A stretch of 8,576 nt of DNA from REEB426 sp964551975 (GTDB lineage: Bacteria > Actinomycetota > Actinomycetes > S36-B12). Under the pieces are notes generated by a model. The model was not told where the DNA came from and did no database searches. It was given only the letters and a program-made list of their open reading frames with translations. Positions within the stretch are counted from its first letter, which is position 1, and each line of letters starts with the position of its first letter. The DNA is taken from positions 1 to 8,576 of the forward strand of contig CAZKFI010000083.1 of NCBI GenBank assembly GCA_964551975.1. The letters run 5' to 3'. Below, piece by piece: positions 1-5,908 of the stretch. The position numbers were made by a program, and so were the translations under genes.

Positions 1-54
1 GCACCCCCAGCAGACGCACCCCCAGCAGACGCACCCCCAGCAGACGCACCCCCA
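1..54. repeat. 15-bp tandem repeat, about 3.6 copies, in the coding sequence
   Basis: Three exact copies of GCACCCCCAGCAGAC (1-15, 16-30, 31-45) are followed by a partial fourth (46-54). On the coding minus strand the unit encodes the pentapeptide ASAGG, in frame with the long low-complexity protein. The array starts at base 1, so its true copy number is unknown. It looks like a repeat that expands or contracts by slippage while keeping the frame, not a CRISPR or origin iteron. Confidence 0.85.
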
Positions 55-1496
55 GACGAAGTAGCGCGTGCCTCGCCTTCTTGTGGGCGGGCGGACAGTG
101 GTGATGCCATCGCTGGTGACGTTGCTAGGGCTCCACCACCGTCTTGCGTGGAGCTCTCAGGTGCGGCGGTCCCCGGTGTGTTGACTCCTGGTGAGGATGG
201 CAGTGGCGTCCTTGGTGACAACTCAGGTGTGATCGGCAGTGGAATAGTCGGCGGGTCGTCTAGGTCTGCTGCGCTGCCTACCCTGGCTGGATCCACCGGC
301 GGCATCGGTGCTGTAGGCCGTGAATCAATCGTCGTGCGATCGCGCTGGGCTGAAGCGCTGTCAGGGCGTTGATTCCCTTCTGATGCTGAGACGTCCATGG
401 CCGTTGCGCGTTGATCAACCGCTTGCTTGTTGTCTGGTGCAGTGGTGGCCGGGCTCGACCTCGAATCCTCACCGGGGGTACGACTGGGCGACCTAGTCGG
501 ATTGCCGGCAGAGATCGCGCCTGATGAGTGAAGTTCACCGCCGGTTACGGATGCCCTTGGGAAGCGGGCTGGCGGTCGTGGAGTGAGCTCGTTGGTGAAG
601 CCGTCTCCTTGAGCTGGTTGGTCAGGGATTTCCGGTGCACTGGCCGTAGCAGCAGACATCGCCACACCGGCACCCGGTACTTCATGTTGCCGATCCGTCG
701 GTCCCAGTTGAGCAATCTCCACGGGCGGACGGTTACCGCGCACTCGACTCTGTCCCGCCTGGGCCTGCTGGGTGCTGGTCGGAGGCGTGGCCTGTGTGAA
801 GCCGTTGGGCTCGTCGAGCGTGGCTGGACCTCGTCGTCGTACCCGCAGGTCGGACGGACCGCCTAGCTGCGAGGAGTCCTCGGCGTCGCTTAGGTGGCTC
901 TGAAGTTGATCAGGTGTTGGTGGAGTCCGTGGAACTGTTGCCGTGCGTACTGTGCCTGCAAGCCCGGTACGCACGGTCGACCGGGCGGCCAGTCGAGGAC
1001 GCTCGATGTACTCAGCCCAACTTCGAGCTACGGCTTTTCGGGGAGCCACCTCGGGGATGACTGCCATGGACTCAAGCGGGGAAGGGGCCATTCGCGCGGG
1101 ATACGCCCTGCGCGCAGGTGAATCTCCAACCGGTTCCGGTAATTCAGAGCCCGCGGAAACATGCTCCTCAACACCGGGTTCGGCCGTCTTCAGCTCCCGT
1201 TGACGCAGGTCAACGAGATTGCGCGCGGGTCGACCGCGGATTGCTCGTCCTCGCAGTAACCCAGCCCACTGACGCGAGCGGCCGTGGGTCAGTTGTCGCT
1301 CAGACAGCCTGATCGGACGGCGAGTGACGGTGAACTGTTCAACCCCTTCACCGAGCTTGGGCAGACCTGGCCACGTGGGCACAGGGGTCTTGAGGGTGAG
1401 GAAGTCTGCTCTCAAGGGTCCGCGCCACTCGGCGCCGCCCGAGGACACAGGGGCGGCATCTTGGGTGCCGTCGGGATTGTGGTCCTGCTTCGTCAT
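1..1496 (-). CDS. Long Pro/Ala/Ser/Thr/Arg-rich, probably disordered protein of a contractile injection system operon (3' end beyond the window)
   Basis: From the ATG at 1496 the minus frame stays open for 498 codons to the window edge with no stop, so the gene is partial at its 3' end. The ATG overlaps the stop of the DUF6760 gene as ATGA, which indicates translational coupling and fixes the start. Residues 1-100 hold most of the hydrophobic and basic content, including Trp24, Trp42, Trp77 and an Arg-rich stretch around residues 59-100. Tryptophan is absent after Trp160 and the other aromatics are sparse. The chain then becomes a Pro/Thr/Ser/Ala/Gly linker, with no cysteine in all 498 residues. 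It ends at the edge in an ASAGG pentapeptide repeat. No signal peptide or membrane segment is visible. Long low-complexity proteins at this position, after the baseplate chaperone and DUF6760 genes, are known in actinobacterial injection clusters, and some such clusters carry a DUF4157 'eCIS core' domain. No such domain is visible here, though it could lie beyond the window. Possible roles are a baseplate or tether component or a cargo-related protein; this is inference. Confidence 0.82.
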   Translation of the reverse strand, partial: MTKQDHNPDGTQDAAPVSSGGAEWRGPLRADFLTLKTPVPTWPGLPKLGEGVEQFTVTRRPIRLSERQLTHGRSRQWAGLLRGRAIRGRPARNLVDLRQRELKTAEPGVEEHVSAGSELPEPVGDSPARRAYPARMAPSPLESMAVIPEVAPRKAVARSWAEYIERPRLAARSTVRTGLAGTVRTATVPRTPPTPDQLQSHLSDAEDSSQLGGPSDLRVRRRGPATLDEPNGFTQATPPTSTQQAQAGQSRVRGNRPPVEIAQLGPTDRQHEVPGAGVAMSAATASAPEIPDQPAQGDGFTNELTPRPPARFPRASVTGGELHSSGAISAGNPTRSPSRTPGEDSRSSPATTAPDNKQAVDQRATAMDVSASEGNQRPDSASAQRDRTTIDSRPTAPMPPVDPARVGSAADLDDPPTIPLPITPELSPRTPLPSSPGVNTPGTAAPESSTQDGGGALATSPAMASPLSARPQEGEARATSSGGASAGGASAGGASAGG

Positions 1497-1651
1497 CCTG
1501 AACCAGACTCCGCTTGGTTGAGGGTGGACACCTGCGCCAAAAGCCGCCGCCGCACGCCATGGGTGAGATTCAACAACTCGTCAAAGGACCAGTGGAGGTA
1601 GTAGGCCAGGAACCCGACCTCCTCCCAAAGGCGGTCGGTCCCGACCGTCAG
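1493..1651 (-). CDS. DUF6760-type small protein of a contractile injection system, non-ATG start
   Basis: This 52-residue frame follows directly on the baseplate chaperone gene. The core reads DRLWEEVGFLAYYLHW (residues 6-21), then a DELLNLTH segment, an Arg triplet and a VSTLNQ ending. That is the pattern of the short DUF6760 proteins found next to tail tube and chaperone genes in actinobacterial and cyanobacterial injection clusters. The frame has no ATG, GTG or TTG upstream of the conserved core, and an in-frame TGA at 1681-1679 closes it. The best start is CTG at 1651, which overlaps the chaperone stop as CTGA and has a G-rich GGGGGA just before it. ATT at 1654 is the alternative. The stop at 1495-1493 overlaps the ATG of the next gene (ATGA). 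The molecular role of the family is unknown. Identity is fairly secure; the start codon is not. Confidence 0.8.
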   Translation of the reverse strand: MTVGTDRLWEEVGFLAYYLHWSFDELLNLTHGVRRRLLAQVSTLNQAESGSG

Positions 1652-2043
1652 AATTCCCCCGGGGCACCACCTGCCACGTCAACCGTAAAGTCAGTACTGC
1701 AGGACGGACAGGTGACCTCAACCAGCGTGTGGCCTTCAGTGTTGATGCGACGGTAGAGGTCCTGCAGGAACGCCAGATCCGTTGCCCAGAGCCCACCGAT
1801 GACCTGATCATCAATCGCGGGGAGCGAACCTAACCGTGTCACCACTCGTGCGAGGAGCACGAGAGAGAGGAACGCCTCGTTCTGGCGCACCTTTGGGTCA
1901 AGTAGGGGAAGCAACTCATCGCGGGCCGTTGCCAGTCGCATGGTGCCTTCACGGTGGATGGTCCCGTTCTGGTCAACGTAGCCACGCGGGAGCACGAAAT
2001 CAAATGAAGTCTGGAGAAACTCCTCTGCGGCGGCGACGGTCAT
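1648..2043 (-). CDS. T4-type baseplate hub assembly chaperone-like protein
   Basis: The product is 131 residues. It contains the features of the T4 base plate family (PF12322-type) seen in injection-system operons: an N-terminal segment with LPRGYVD followed by HREGTMRLATARDEL (about residues 18-45), a helical middle with VVTRLG (about 68-73), an ATDLAFLQDLY motif (about 87-97), and a C-terminal CPSC pair (about 114-117). Members are small proteins thought to help assemble or fold tube or hub components and are probably not abundant in the finished particle. The ATG at 2043 lies 5 nt after the tube stop, with only a weak GAG upstream, so coupled translation is likely. The last bases overlap the DUF6760 gene. 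The single Cys pair might bind metal with a partner, but a second pair is not present in this chain. Confidence 0.88.
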   Translation of the reverse strand: MTVAAAEEFLQTSFDFVLPRGYVDQNGTIHREGTMRLATARDELLPLLDPKVRQNEAFLSLVLLARVVTRLGSLPAIDDQVIGGLWATDLAFLQDLYRRINTEGHTLVEVTCPSCSTDFTVDVAGGAPGEF

Positions 2044-2048
2044 GGTGA

Positions 2049-2492
2049 TCAGCTCGGCGCCATGTCAGTGAAGGTCATGCTGATGACCATATTGATTGCC
2101 GTCGGCTCACCTGCCTTCACGTCTCCGTAGCTCACGTGCGTCACCATGATGTTGGTGAAGGTCATGGTGAGAACAGTTGCGCCAGTAGTGTCCTTGTAGA
2201 CGAGTGTTCCGGTCTTCCGTGCGCCCTTGAAATCGCCGTTGATGCCCTGCAAGAGCCACTGAGTGACGTTCTTGTCACCTGTGTTCAGCACCGTCAGGGT
2301 GAGCGTTCCGCTCTGCGCCGGTCCAAGCATCTGCTGCACCACGTAGGCGCCGTCCGGCGTCATTGACCGAGTCTCGATGGTCGAGGTGCCTTTGTTTATG
2401 TTGTTCACCTCGACCACGTTCGGGATGGCTTGGCCGTCAATTGAGAATTCGAACGAATATGCGGTGAGCGCATCGCCGCCAGTGAGTGACAT
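2049..2492 (-). CDS. Phage tail tube protein, T4 gp19 type (inner tube of the injection system)
   Basis: The 147-residue product has the gp19 tail tube pattern. It begins with a short leader, then AYSFEFSIDGQ, an EVNNI strand and a STIETRSMTPDG segment. These are followed by alternating beta strands around TLTLTVLNTGD and DFKGARKTG, and a C-terminal part ending ISMTFTDMAPS. Its subunits stack as hexameric rings forming the rigid tube driven through the target membrane when the sheath contracts. The start is placed at the ATG at 2492, because GGAG at 2505-2502 lies 9 nt upstream. The in-frame GTG at 2498 would have only 3 nt spacing. It follows the sheath stop by 27 nt, the usual sheath-tube order. 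Actinobacterial clusters usually carry a second gp19 paralogue further on; none is in this window. Confidence 0.93.
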   Translation of the reverse strand: MSLTGGDALTAYSFEFSIDGQAIPNVVEVNNINKGTSTIETRSMTPDGAYVVQQMLGPAQSGTLTLTVLNTGDKNVTQWLLQGINGDFKGARKTGTLVYKDTTGATVLTMTFTNIMVTHVSYGDVKAGEPTAINMVISMTFTDMAPS

Positions 2493-2515
2493 TTCCACTT
2501 ACTCCAATCGATTGG
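2490..2515 (-). promoter_or_regulatory. Tail tube Shine-Dalgarno overlapped by a 12-bp palindrome
   Basis: GGAG (2505-2502) sits 9 nt before the tube ATG (2492-2490) and decides against the GTG six bases further upstream. The perfect palindrome CCAATCGATTGG (2504-2515) overlaps the first two bases of this Shine-Dalgarno, in the short gap between the sheath and tube genes. A small hairpin or a protein-binding site here could adjust the tube-to-sheath ratio; this is inference. Confidence 0.5.
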
Positions 2516-2519
2516 TGGA

Positions 2520-4073
2520 CTAGTCGCTGATCGACGCGCCGCCGGAGAACTGCGCCAATCGGAAGATGACGAACTCGGCGGGCTTCACGGGTGCAACGCC
2601 GATCTCTACGATGACCATCCCAGCGTCAATGCTCTCGGCCGTGTTGTTCTCCCCGTCACACTTCACGAAGAAGGCCTGCTCAGGCTTGCTCCCAAAGAGG
2701 GCGCCACTGCGCCACTCGTTCACGAGGAACGCCGTGATTGTGCGTCGGATACGACCCCACAAACGCTCATCATTTGGCTCGAAAACGCACCACTGCGTCC
2801 CCTGCAGGATGGATTCCTCAAGGTAGTTGAAGTAGCGCCGCACATTGACGTATCGCCATTCAGCATCGGAGGACAGTGTCCGGGCGCCCCAAACCCGGAT
2901 CCCTCGACCCGGGAAGGCCTTGATCGAGTTGACCCCCTCTGGGTTCAACAGATCCATCTCACCCCGGGTGACAGCCAATTCCAGACCCACGGCGCCCTGG
3001 ACTACCTCGTTGGCGGGCGCCTTGAAGACTCCCCGAGTGTCGTCAGAACGGCTCCACAGACCAGCAATATGTCCACTGGGTGGGAAATCGATGTTGTGTC
3101 CGACGGAGGCGTCAAAAATCGTCAGCCACGGCCAGTACAGAACCGCGAACTTGGAGTCGTAGCCCGCGCCGGTCATGCGCCAGTCGGATACCTCTTGAGC
3201 ATTGAAGCCAGCAGGAGGGTCGATAATCGCCATGCGATTACCCATGAGTTCGCAGTGCCCGATCATGGCTGTCTGCACTGCCTTGACACCGTCAAGGTCG
3301 ATGAGACCCTGCCTGTGGGCCATCACTAGATCCGGTGCCAGCACCATGGTGATCTCTTCGAGAGTCTCGAATGCGGAGAAGCCGGTGCGCTGGGCCGAAT
3401 CACCGACAAGCGCGGCTGCGTCCACAGTAGGAACCGGAAGGTTGTCTGCTGGAGCTACCACGGCGAGGGCGTAGGAATTCGCCGCAAGTCCTGCCGTCAG
3501 TGCATCCGCCGGTGCATCAAGTGTCTCGACGCGAACGAGTCGTGAGCGGGAATTGACCTGGGTGGCTACGTTCGTTCGGCCCGGACCCGCGGTCAGGCCG
3601 TGATAGGTCTCTGCAACGTCCTCGCCACGCTTGATCGTCAGATCAAAGGTGCCCGCTGGCGGGTTGTCGCCCTCGGGTGCACTAATCACCACGGAGATAT
3701 CCGCAACGTTTGCATCTAGTGCGCGAACTTCAAACGCCGGTACCGACTTGTCGCCGCCTGTGGTGAGTTGGGCAACGGGAAGCGTGGCAGGGGGAGTGGA
3801 TCCGTCACCGGTGAATGGAATGCGGACGATGTAGGCGCGTCCGCCGCCGTTGTTGAAGTAGCCGTACACCGCCTTGCCAAGAGCGAAGTCCTCTACGGGC
3901 TCACCGAAGGCTGCCACGTACTGGCCCCAATTCGTGACGAGGACGGGCGTGTTCAGCGGTCCGATGGGCGCAAAGCCCACGAAACCGGCGATGGCTGTGC
4001 CAACTCCGGCGATCGGTCGCGTCGCCGCAGGCACTTCCTCGACGTAGACACCTGGGGAGAGATAGGTCGGCAT
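2520..4073 (-). CDS. Contractile tail sheath protein
   Basis: The 517-residue product matches the tail sheath subtilisin-like family. The N terminus reads MPTYLSPGVYVEEV, followed by the conserved GTAIAGFVGFAPIGP region (about residues 25-39). The C-terminal sheath domain (about 420-517) has the hallmark WCVFEPNDERLW, RRTITAFL, GALFGSKPEQAFFVKCD and a final VIFRLAQFSGG. The middle (about 90-250) is a more variable insertion domain exposed on the particle surface. Subunits wrap the inner tube and contract to drive it outward. The start is the ATG at 4073, which has a strong Shine-Dalgarno GGAAGGA 5 nt upstream. The frame stays open to about 4190, but that extension is Arg/Gln-rich and unlike the family. 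It is the first gene of the leftward operon. The length is typical for a bacterial injection-system sheath. The N- and C-terminal arms needed for subunit linking look intact. Confidence 0.96.
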   Translation of the reverse strand: MPTYLSPGVYVEEVPAATRPIAGVGTAIAGFVGFAPIGPLNTPVLVTNWGQYVAAFGEPVEDFALGKAVYGYFNNGGGRAYIVRIPFTGDGSTPPATLPVAQLTTGGDKSVPAFEVRALDANVADISVVISAPEGDNPPAGTFDLTIKRGEDVAETYHGLTAGPGRTNVATQVNSRSRLVRVETLDAPADALTAGLAANSYALAVVAPADNLPVPTVDAAALVGDSAQRTGFSAFETLEEITMVLAPDLVMAHRQGLIDLDGVKAVQTAMIGHCELMGNRMAIIDPPAGFNAQEVSDWRMTGAGYDSKFAVLYWPWLTIFDASVGHNIDFPPSGHIAGLWSRSDDTRGVFKAPANEVVQGAVGLELAVTRGEMDLLNPEGVNSIKAFPGRGIRVWGARTLSSDAEWRYVNVRRYFNYLEESILQGTQWCVFEPNDERLWGRIRRTITAFLVNEWRSGALFGSKPEQAFFVKCDGENNTAESIDAGMVIVEIGVAPVKPAEFVIFRLAQFSGGASISD

Positions 4074-4330
4074 GTCGTTCCTTCCCTGGAGGACGGTGTT
4101 GGCATTCAAGCATCGCCATGAGGGAAAACGTTGTTGTGGAGTCGTGTCGCGTTGCGTGTTTCGTGATTCGCACCCGCAGGAACGAGGCAAGTGATGTGGT
4201 TGGGTCTGATGGTTATTCTGTGGCGTTTGTGATTGTCGGATTCACGTGTAATCCCGCCCAGTAGTGCTGGCCAACTCCTTGCCTGGAGTGGCTGCGGTGG
4301 TGCGTCGAATCTCCGACCTACACTCGCCCC
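4074..4330. other. Divergent intergenic control region between sheath and DUF4280 genes
   Basis: About 257 bases without a supported gene separate the sheath (leftward) and the PAAR-like gene (rightward). It must hold the promoter of the injection-system operon, giving the sheath mRNA a leader. I could not identify a convincing -35/-10 pair on the minus strand. On the plus strand there is an imperfect stem around 4271-4291 (CCAACTCC, loop TTGCCT, GGAGTGG, one bulged base) and the -10-like hexamer described separately. A CACGTG palindrome occurs at about 4243-4248. Operators are possible but unproven. Confidence 0.6.
4079..4085 (-). promoter_or_regulatory. Strong Shine-Dalgarno of the sheath gene
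   Basis: GGAAGGA on the minus strand lies 5 nt before the ATG at 4073. It fixes the sheath start, rejects the 39-codon upstream extension, and fits high expression of the most abundant particle subunit. Confidence 0.75.
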
Positions 4331-4331
4331 A
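4319..4331 (+). promoter_or_regulatory. Probable -10 element giving a leaderless DUF4280 transcript
   Basis: TACACT (4319-4324) fits the actinobacterial TANNNT -10 consensus. It lies six bases before the ATG at 4331, so transcription would begin at or next to the A of the start codon. No purine-rich Shine-Dalgarno is present in the preceding 25 bases, which agrees with a leaderless message. No clear TTGAC-like -35 is seen 17-18 nt further upstream. Confidence 0.5.
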
Positions 4332-4720
4332 TGCCAGGTCCGGTGGCCGTACTCGGCACTCCAATGTTGTGTGACATGGGGTTTGCTCCATCGGCCTTGA
4401 TCGTGGAACCCATGGGAGTGTTCGCTAACGATCTCCCAGTAGGCACGATCTTCGACATCATTCCTTTCGTCAACATTCCGCCGTTTGCGCTGTGCCGGTC
4501 ATTTCTCAATCCGGAAGTGATCGCATTGACGGCAGCAGCACTCGGTGTCCCGACCCCCGCGCCCTGCATTCCGATCGTGGTGGACCCCTGGCTTCCACCC
4601 GGAAACGTTCTCGTCGACGGAATGCCGGTTCTCACCGAAGGATCGGTATGCGAGTGCCTTTGGGGAGGCACCATCGAACTTATTGGCCCTTCACCTGCGG
4701 AGAACGTAGAAGCGATCTGA
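4331..4720 (+). CDS. PAAR-like DUF4280 protein (candidate spike-tip protein)
   Basis: The 129-residue product has the layout of DUF4280 proteins. It has a short beta start with a conserved Cys14 (MLCDMG), a VFANDLPVGTIFDIIPFVNIPPFALC segment where the family carries a 'D.KP..NI.PFG.C' motif, and Cys55. It continues with a TAAALG..TPAPCIP stretch (Cys79), a PWLPP segment, and the terminal SVCECLWGG (Cys107, Cys109). The family is PAAR-like: a small metal-stabilised cone that caps the spike of contractile injection and type VI systems and may carry toxins. No effector extension is present, so this would be a bare tip. It is transcribed divergently from the sheath rather than from inside the spike/baseplate part of the operon. 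It ends 9 nt from the convergent DUF4239 gene. Family identity is good; its use in this particular particle is inferred from position. Confidence 0.87.
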   Translation: MPGPVAVLGTPMLCDMGFAPSALIVEPMGVFANDLPVGTIFDIIPFVNIPPFALCRSFLNPEVIALTAAALGVPTPAPCIPIVVDPWLPPGNVLVDGMPVLTEGSVCECLWGGTIELIGPSPAENVEAI

Positions 4721-4729
4721 CAGAACGGT

Positions 4730-5491
4730 TCACTGAGTAACTGAGTTTGATAAGACCTGCGCCAAGGGATCGGGCCGGATTGGGATAGGGCCGGTAATCG
4801 GGTCGCTGAGGATCCGGATGGTCTGAAGGGCGAGCACGATGAGTAGTGCCATGCCGATCAACGTGATTAGTCGAAGGCGTCGTGAACTGAACTGCAACAA
4901 GGTGGCCATGCTGAGAACGATGATGGCGCCCGCAAACAGCATGACCCAGATGAAATTCGGCGCTTCGCGGCTGACGAGTTGTCGTTCCATGCGAGCTCGA
5001 TCAAGTTCAGCGAGTGCATCAAGTAAGGCCGCCTGGGCGTTGCTCATCATGGGACCACTTTGGACGGGGAGGTCAAGGACATTTCGGTAGACCTCATTGA
5101 GATGTTCCGTGCCTTCCGGCGTGGCAGCTGGACTGCCCAGGGTCCGCCACGCGTTGAGGTCTGCTTGCACGTAGAGACCAAGGCTGTCGACGACCGGTTG
5201 ACCGTTCTGTGGTGGGAGCGCCTCGGCAAGGCGCGTAATGCTCGTCGCTGCGGAGACTTCGGTGCGCAGTGCATCCATCGAGTCGTCGTATGACTGTTGT
5301 GCAATTAGTGTGGCGAAGCCGATGAGTACTGCGTAGGTCGTGAACGCAGCTGTGATCTTGATGCCCAGGCGCTCATCGTCTTGGTGAGGTCGACGGGCCT
5401 GGAAGCGCTCGACAATCGTGGCCACCAGGACCACGACGGCTGTGACGATCAAGGCCGTCAGTCCCATTCGTAGCCAGACTTCGATGGTCAC
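4730..5491 (-). CDS. DUF4239 (bestrophin-like) four-TM membrane protein
   Basis: The 253-residue product has two N-terminal membrane segments (about residues 9-27 and 46-64), a 115-residue soluble helical domain, and two C-terminal membrane segments (about 181-199 and 207-226). It ends with an ILSDPITGPIPIRPDPL tail. This 2+2 layout and the D-P-x-x-G-x-I tail fit DUF4239, a family distantly related to bestrophin-like channels whose substrate is unknown. The start is GTG at 5491, with GGAGG at 5500-5496 four bases upstream. It follows the preceding membrane-protein gene by 34 nt and is probably cotranscribed with it. It converges on the DUF4280 gene. DUF4239 genes also occur far from injection systems, so a shared job is only a possibility. 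Confidence 0.82.
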   Translation of the reverse strand: MTIEVWLRMGLTALIVTAVVVLVATIVERFQARRPHQDDERLGIKITAAFTTYAVLIGFATLIAQQSYDDSMDALRTEVSAATSITRLAEALPPQNGQPVVDSLGLYVQADLNAWRTLGSPAATPEGTEHLNEVYRNVLDLPVQSGPMMSNAQAALLDALAELDRARMERQLVSREAPNFIWVMLFAGAIIVLSMATLLQFSSRRLRLITLIGMALLIVLALQTIRILSDPITGPIPIRPDPLAQVLSNSVTQ

Positions 5492-5525
5492 TGATCCTCC
5501 AGGTCAATGCGTGAGGGCCAACGTG

Positions 5526-5898
5526 TTAGGGCACGGTCGCCAGGATGACACGGTATGCCTCGGCGAGCGGCTGAATGGATTGCTGGATGGGTCCCTGCCA
5601 CTGTTGCTTCACTTTGTCCACGCAATCGGTGTTCGCGTTCGAGGCGCAAGCCTGGATCTGTTGCTGGTAAGCCAATCGAGTATCGACGAAAACGTTGAGA
5701 GCTTGCGAGAAGGGGATGTAGTTCACCGCCTGCTCGTCGGGTGCATTGCCTGACGACGCATTGATCAGCGCAGCCTCGAAGGCATCACGTGAACTCGCTA
5801 AGCGCAGTAATGCGGCCACGGCTGGGGGAGAGTCGGCGAGCGGGTCTGAGCCTGTTGCGGAGGTGTACTCCACAACAGGCTCAGACCCGCTCGCCGAC
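5526..5898 (-). CDS. C-terminal part of an exported domain, probably the end of the DUF2510 membrane protein (5' end lost in assembly gap)
   Basis: This open frame starts at the assembly gap and ends at TAA 5528-5526, giving about 124 residues. It begins with a Gly/Ser/Glu/Pro linker encoded by the palindrome. A predicted helical domain follows: AVAALLRLASSRDAFEAALI, a DEQAVNYIPFSQALNVFVDTRL stretch, two cysteines seven residues apart (CASNANTDC) that could form a disulfide outside the cell, and KQQWQGPIQQSIQPLAEAYRV. No family is recognised. It is in the same direction as the DUF2510 gene on the other side of the gap, and both contig ends run through low-complexity linker, so they are probably one gene. 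The frames match if the true gap length is a multiple of three. With 10 nominal Ns they do not. Confidence 0.7.
5832..5898. repeat. 67-nt near-perfect inverted repeat abutting the assembly gap
   Basis: The arms 5832-5857 and 5873-5898 are perfect reverse complements over 26 bases. A further four base pairs (5859-5862 with 5868-5871) follow after one mismatch, leaving a 5-nt loop. The right arm ends exactly at the first N (5899). Such a structure would block polymerase and break assembly, or it may be a fold-back chimera at the contig end. On the minus strand it encodes the SGSEPVVEYTSATGSDPLAD linker without a stop. Confidence 0.9.
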
Positions 5899-5908
5899 NN
5901 NNNNNNNN
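5899..5908. other. Assembly gap (10 N)
   Basis: Ten unresolved bases join two contigs. The gap length is a placeholder, so frames either side cannot be compared directly. It interrupts the DUF2510 membrane-protein gene. Confidence 0.99.

Noticed and set aside
1..54. CRISPR array
   Set aside because: The direct 15-bp units have no spacers and are in frame within a coding sequence.
1..372. Plus-strand open frame with APPAD repeats continuing to position 372
   Set aside because: It is a consequence of the GC-rich 15-bp repeat and lies wholly antisense to the 498-codon minus frame, which is coupled to known injection-system genes.
941..976. 10-bp inverted repeat CCGTGCGTAC / GTACGCACGG with a 16-nt spacer
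   Set aside because: It lies inside the long protein where two VRT tripeptides use mutually complementary codons. No sign of a terminator (no T run) or recombination site.
278..1814. Other open frames on both strands across 278-1814 (several of 60-130 codons)
   Set aside because: They are Arg/Ser-rich shadows in wrong frames of the long low-complexity protein, the DUF6760 gene and the chaperone. None has family-like motifs.
4318..4674. Minus-strand 118-codon frame opposite the DUF4280 gene
   Set aside because: It is a shadow; the plus frame carries all conserved Cys and CLWGG-type motifs.
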